Assembly (NCBI GenBank): GCA_964582705.1
Contig: CAZOTE010000048.1
Location: forward strand, 1-14,957
Source of the DNA: Alkalibacter sp964582705
GTDB taxonomy: Bacteria; Bacillota; Clostridia; Eubacteriales; Alkalibacteraceae
Length of the DNA: 14,957 nt
Direction: 5' to 3'
Every line of letters begins with the position of its first letter. Within the stretch, counting starts at the first letter, position 1. Shown here one piece after another: positions 12,439-14,957 of the stretch. A model generated the notes under the pieces. It ran no database searches. It saw only the letters and a program-made list of their open reading frames with translations, and was not told the DNA's origin. A program made the translations under genes and the position numbers.

Positions 12439-13580
12439 AATCCTGGGTCAGTTTTAAGTATAAATCAACAAGTGGATTGGGCCGGTGATCCCCTTTACGT
12501 AACGAACAACATCACTGGAGAAGCTATGAAAGCGTATCTGTTTGTAGCAAGCCTTCCTTGTAGTCTTTACGGTTATGCAGAGGCCTTCCCGGACATGAAA
12601 TCAAACCACTGGATTGAAGCTCATATCCATGCTTATAAGTACTTCGGAGGCGTCTTATTCCGGACAACCTTAAGACAGGCGTCATTAAAAACACGCGAAC
12701 CGAATTGATACTTAATCGTTCCTATCATGAAATGGCTGAATTTTATGGCACGGCAATTATTCCGGCAAGACCCAGGTCACCTAAAGACAAGCCCTCCGCT
12801 GAAGGAACCGTTGGTGTAATGGCTACTTGGATTGTTGCAGCACTACGCAATCGAAAGTTTTTCTCTTATACTGAACTGAACAAGGCAATCCGTGAAAAAC
12901 TCGAAGAGTTTAACGAGAAACCTTTTCAGAAAAAGGACGGAAGCAGACGTATTGCTTTCGAACAGGAAGAAAAACCATTCCTGATGCCTTTGTCTGCTTC
13001 CCAGTATGAAACAGCGATCTGGTCAGATGCCACCATACAATCCGATTATCTCATAACTGTGGGCAATTGCAAATATTCAGTGCCTTACGAATACATCGGC
13101 AAAAAGGTTGAAATTCGAACTACTGAGAAGTGCATCGAGGTATTCTATCATCACTTACGGATTGCTTCTCATACCCGAGTTGATTATTCACCCGAACCGA
13201 TATATACACCAGAGCACATGCCGGAGAATCATCGGAAATACCTGAATTATAATGCAGACTCTTTTATTCAATGGGCAACGGACATCGGCAATTCGACAAC
13301 AACTGTAATCAAAAATTTTCTTTATTCTCATAAAGTAGAACAGCAAGGATATAAATCTTGTGCATCATTGATGAAGTTATCCGATCGTTATTCAACAAAG
13401 CGATTGGAAGCAGCTTGCGAAAAAGCATTATCCTATACACCAAGCCCTAGTCTTAAAAATATTACAACCATTCTTAAAAATGGACAAGACAAGGTGAGTT
13501 CCAAAGCTAAAAAACCGAAATCCTCTGCACAGTATGGTATTACTAGAAATTCGTCATACTGCAGGGGAGGTGAAAAATAA
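12439..13580 (+). pseudogene. istA: IS21-family transposase IstA, 5'-truncated and frameshifted
   Basis: The DDE catalytic half of an IstA transposase. The first frame has QQVDWAGDPLYVTNNITGEA (first Asp) through HAYKYFGG. A deletion of roughly ten bases near 12653 then shifts the frame. The second frame resumes with IPDNLKTGVIKNTRTELILN (second Asp) and DKPSAEGTVGVMATW (Glu), and runs through the C-terminal region to a TAA at 13578-13580. The N-terminal HTH is missing, replaced by IS3 DNA. All three catalytic residues can still be read across the two frames, but no full protein is made. The stop shares one base with the istB start, the normal IS21 layout. Confidence 0.88.
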
Positions 13581-13959
13581 TGCTGAAACAGGCTACCATT
13601 GATAAACTTCATGAAATGAGAATGTCCACTATGGCAAGATATTTTGAACAACAATGCAGCTCTCATGACTTTGATGATTTTTCATTTGAAGACCGTTTTA
13701 GCATGTTGGTCGACAAAGAGTGGGACAAACGCAGATCCAATAAAAAGCAAAGACTCATTCGATCTGCAGATTTCAGGTTTCCTGGAGCATGTAAGGCTGG
13801 TATACGCGTATTGGTAGTGAAGATGATGCCATCCTTTCGGATGCCATCGTTGATCGGATTATTCCGAACTCCTACGAGATTATGATAGAAGGGAATATCT
13901 CCATGCGAGAGCGCCATGGTATTCATCAAGTCTCACCAAATGATGCCGATCTTAAATAA
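13580..13959 (+). pseudogene. istB: IstB helper ATPase with internal deletion
   Basis: IstB is the AAA+ helper that directs IstA to target DNA. Here the N-terminal part is clear (MLKQATIDKLHEMRMSTMAR through DKRRSNKKQRLIRSADFRFPGAC, about 71 residues). From about 13791 a different frame gives the C-terminus: GWYTRIGSEDDAILSDAIVD, RIIPNSYEIMIEG, MRERHG, ending at the TAA at 13957-13959. Between them about 120-130 residues with the Walker A and B motifs are gone. The annotated first frame ends early at 13885 in nonsense sequence. With istA also broken, the element cannot move itself. Confidence 0.85.
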
Positions 13960-14015
13960 TGTATGAATGTCAATGAATAAGTTTACCACTAAATCTTAAA
14001 AGGTTACTTGCTATT

Positions 14016-14059
14016 GCACTCTGTCCGGACGACCCGCATTCGTTGAGCGGACAGAGTGC
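14016..14059. repeat. 12-bp perfect inverted repeat downstream of istB
   Basis: GCACTCTGTCCG (14016-14027) and CGGACAGAGTGC (14048-14059) with a 20-nt GC-richer loop. A run TTAAAAT follows, without a real T-tract on either strand, so it is a poor terminator. It may be a protein-binding site of the IS21 end or a remnant of another element. The rest of 13960-14213 holds no gene. Confidence 0.6.
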
Positions 14060-14121
14060 TTAAAATAAGCGGTCAACGTGCACTTTTTGATCGGCGTACT
14101 CATTAATCATCAGGCCGTGAA

Positions 14122-14187
14122 TTAAGGATGCTTTTACACATCCTTAATATCATTTTTGGCGGCTGGTTGAGAAGTGTCCCTTTTAGT
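14122..14187. repeat. IS21-end repeat with hairpin, reference copy
   Basis: TTAAGGATG (14122-14130) and CATCCTTAA (14139-14147) form a perfect 9-bp hairpin around CTTTTACA. GGCTGGTTGAGAAGTGTCCC then TTTTA follow. The copy at 4439 keeps the loop and spacing, with changed but mostly still-paired stem bases. Confidence 0.6.
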
Positions 14188-14213
14188 TAATGTGCAATCT
14201 CCTTTCGGGCATG

Positions 14214-14240
14214 AAAAAAGACACCCCATTTTGGAGTGCC
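14214..14240 (-). terminator. Rho-independent terminator of the Phd/RelE operon
   Basis: On the minus strand GGCACTCC-AAAAT-GGGGTGTC (14240-14220) is an 8-bp stem with two G-T pairs, followed by TTTTTT (14219-14214). It starts 18 bp after the toxin stop codon. Confidence 0.8.
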
Positions 14241-14258
14241 TAAAAAGGCTCGTAAATT

Positions 14259-14579
14259 TTATTTTATTCTGTCTTGTGCCATTTTATAAACCTTTTCATC
14301 ATCTCTAATAGAAATAATGATAATTCGCATTTTTTTATCATCTCGGACAATGCTATAAACAACACGAATTCCTGCATCTTTAAGTTTGAGCTTTTGATAC
14401 CCTGCCAATTTGGATGTATTATGATTTCCGAGTGGTTTACCATAACCTCCCTCAGTATAGGGCAGTGGGTTTTTTGACACCTTTTTTATCGCCTTCAAAA
14501 CGAGTAGCCGTTGACTTCCGTCAAGATCTTTCAAATCATCATTCGCATCTTCTGTATATTCAACTTGCCATTCGCTCAT
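14259..14579 (-). CDS. RelE/ParE-family toxin
   Basis: Type II toxin, 106 residues, the usual size. The RelE fold is visible: an N-terminal strand WQVEYTEDANDDLKDLD, two helices (SQRLLVLKAIKKVSKNPLPY), then the core strands with GYGKPLGNHNTSKLAGYQKL, GIRVVYSIVRDD and IIIISIRDDEKVYKMAQDRI. Members of this branch usually cut mRNA on the ribosome or act otherwise on translation; ParE-like gyrase poisoning cannot be excluded from sequence alone. The start ATG overlaps the antitoxin stop in ATGA, so translation is coupled. It ends just before a clear terminator. Confidence 0.88.
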   Translation of the reverse strand: MSEWQVEYTEDANDDLKDLDGSQRLLVLKAIKKVSKNPLPYTEGGYGKPLGNHNTSKLAGYQKLKLKDAGIRVVYSIVRDDKKMRIIIISIRDDEKVYKMAQDRIK

Positions 14580-14914
14580 TCAATTTCTACCTCGATATCA
14601 TCAAGGTCAGAATCACTTATTCCAAGCTCTGCCAGAACTTCATCTGATGTAATGTACTTTCCTTTAGCTGCTGCAACCCTTTTTTCTGCCTCAAAGTACA
14701 ACACGTAATCTTCTAAGGCTTCCATCATTTCTTCATAACGAGAAGGACTCATAAGAACACTTATAGGCTCATTATTTTTCAGTACATATTTAACTCCAAT
14801 TTTGTCAACCTCTTTAAAAATCTTAGTTGCTTCTCCTCGATTAAAACGCGAAATCGACACTAGTGAATTTCGAATGCTACCTATTGGCACTTTCTCTTTA
14901 ATCATACTACTCAC
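14576..14914 (-). CDS. Phd/YefM-family antitoxin
   Basis: Antitoxin and autorepressor of the RelE-type toxin, 112 residues from GTG 14914, or 109 from ATG 14905. The Phd/YefM DNA-binding fold is seen in IRNSLVSISRFNRGEATKIF and KYVLKNNEPISVLMSPSRYE. The C-terminal toxin-binding part (KYITSDEVLAELGISDSDLD) is acidic and helical. Neither start has a strong Shine-Dalgarno: GTGAG lies 4 nt before the ATG, and an AT-rich operator precedes the GTG, so the ATG at 14905 is slightly preferred. It is first in the operon, with a palindromic operator directly upstream. Confidence 0.88.
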   Translation of the reverse strand: MSSMIKEKVPIGSIRNSLVSISRFNRGEATKIFKEVDKIGVKYVLKNNEPISVLMSPSRYEEMMEALEDYVLYFEAEKRVAAAKGKYITSDEVLAELGISDSDLDDIEVEIE

Positions 14915-14917
14915 GTA

Positions 14918-14950
14918 TAATTAAATCATCATTAGATGGTGATTTAATTA
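14918..14950. promoter_or_regulatory. 33-bp palindromic operator of the Phd/RelE operon
   Basis: TAATTAAATCA (14918-14928) and TGATTTAATTA (14940-14950) are perfect 11-bp inverted repeats with an 11-bp spacer, starting 4 bp upstream of the GTG at 14914. Phd/YefM antitoxins bind palindromes over their own promoter, so this is the likely autoregulatory site. The promoter probably overlaps it. Confidence 0.65.
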
Positions 14951-14957
14951 ATTCCTT

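Larger units (their letters stand above)
12439..14187 (+). mobile_element. Decayed IS21-family element
   Basis: istA and istB remnants in the standard order, plus a right end: GTGCACTTTTTGATCGGCG at about 14079 and GGTTGAGAAGTGTCCCTTTTA ending near 14187. The left end is lost to the IS3 and group II intron fragments. Similar right-end sequences elsewhere in the window (2359, 4439, partly 1240) point to earlier insertions of relatives. Confidence 0.75.

Noticed and set aside
1..14957. tRNA, rRNA genes or CRISPR arrays
   Set aside because: No cloverleaf or rRNA-like sequence and no regularly spaced repeat-spacer series was seen.

Overview
The window looks like a low-GC Gram-positive anaerobe of the Clostridia type. 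The evidence is AT-rich DNA, strong AAGGAGG-type ribosome binding sites, TTG and GTG starts, a flagellin with a CsrA-type leader, the C-terminal remnant of a clostridial-type GGGtGRT protein, and IS/intron families common in clostridia. It is a chromosomal or genomic-island stretch in which a few intact modules sit among many pieces of mobile elements.

Layout. (1) 1-852: the 5' part of a flagellin gene (minus) with its leader and a sigma-28-like promoter. (2) 921-1261: a terminator, the last 27 codons of a GGGtGRT-like gene, and debris. (3) 1262-4320, minus strand: an RsgA-type GTPase and an AbiEi/AbiEii toxin-antitoxin operon with its own promoter and inverted-repeat operator. Copies of an IS21-end-like sequence lie at 1240, 2359 and 4439, and a fourth lies at 14126. 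(4) 4606-12107, plus strand: a VTC-domain protein, a DUF4956 membrane protein, a beta-helical DUF4353-type lipoprotein, then a response regulator and a sensor kinase. This reads as one envelope-associated functional cluster with its own two-component system. A probable IS605/IStron right end lies between the lipoprotein and the regulator. (5) 8344-10214: a complete 1,871-bp IS6-like element (8-bp target duplication) that splits the response regulator immediately after Ser79. (6) 12157-14187: nested debris, comprising a group II intron 3' end, the 5' end of an IS3-family element, and an IS21 element with broken istA and istB. (7) 14214-14950, minus strand: a Phd/RelE toxin-antitoxin pair with a terminator and a 33-bp palindromic operator.

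How the parts work together. The VTC/DUF4956/lipoprotein genes probably act at the membrane under control of the two-component system. That control is now cut: the receiver domain and the DNA-binding domain are separated, while the kinase remains intact. Excising the IS with one target copy would restore a 223-residue OmpR-family regulator.

The most notable unexplained signal is inside the IS6-like element. Between its left end and the transposase stop lies a set of nested, perfectly paired stems (4, 7, 10, 8 and 8 bp) that folds into a three-way junction with A-rich loops on the plus strand. It looks like a structured non-coding RNA carried by the transposon. The transposase leader also carries an inverted repeat that would mask its ribosome binding site in read-through transcripts only.
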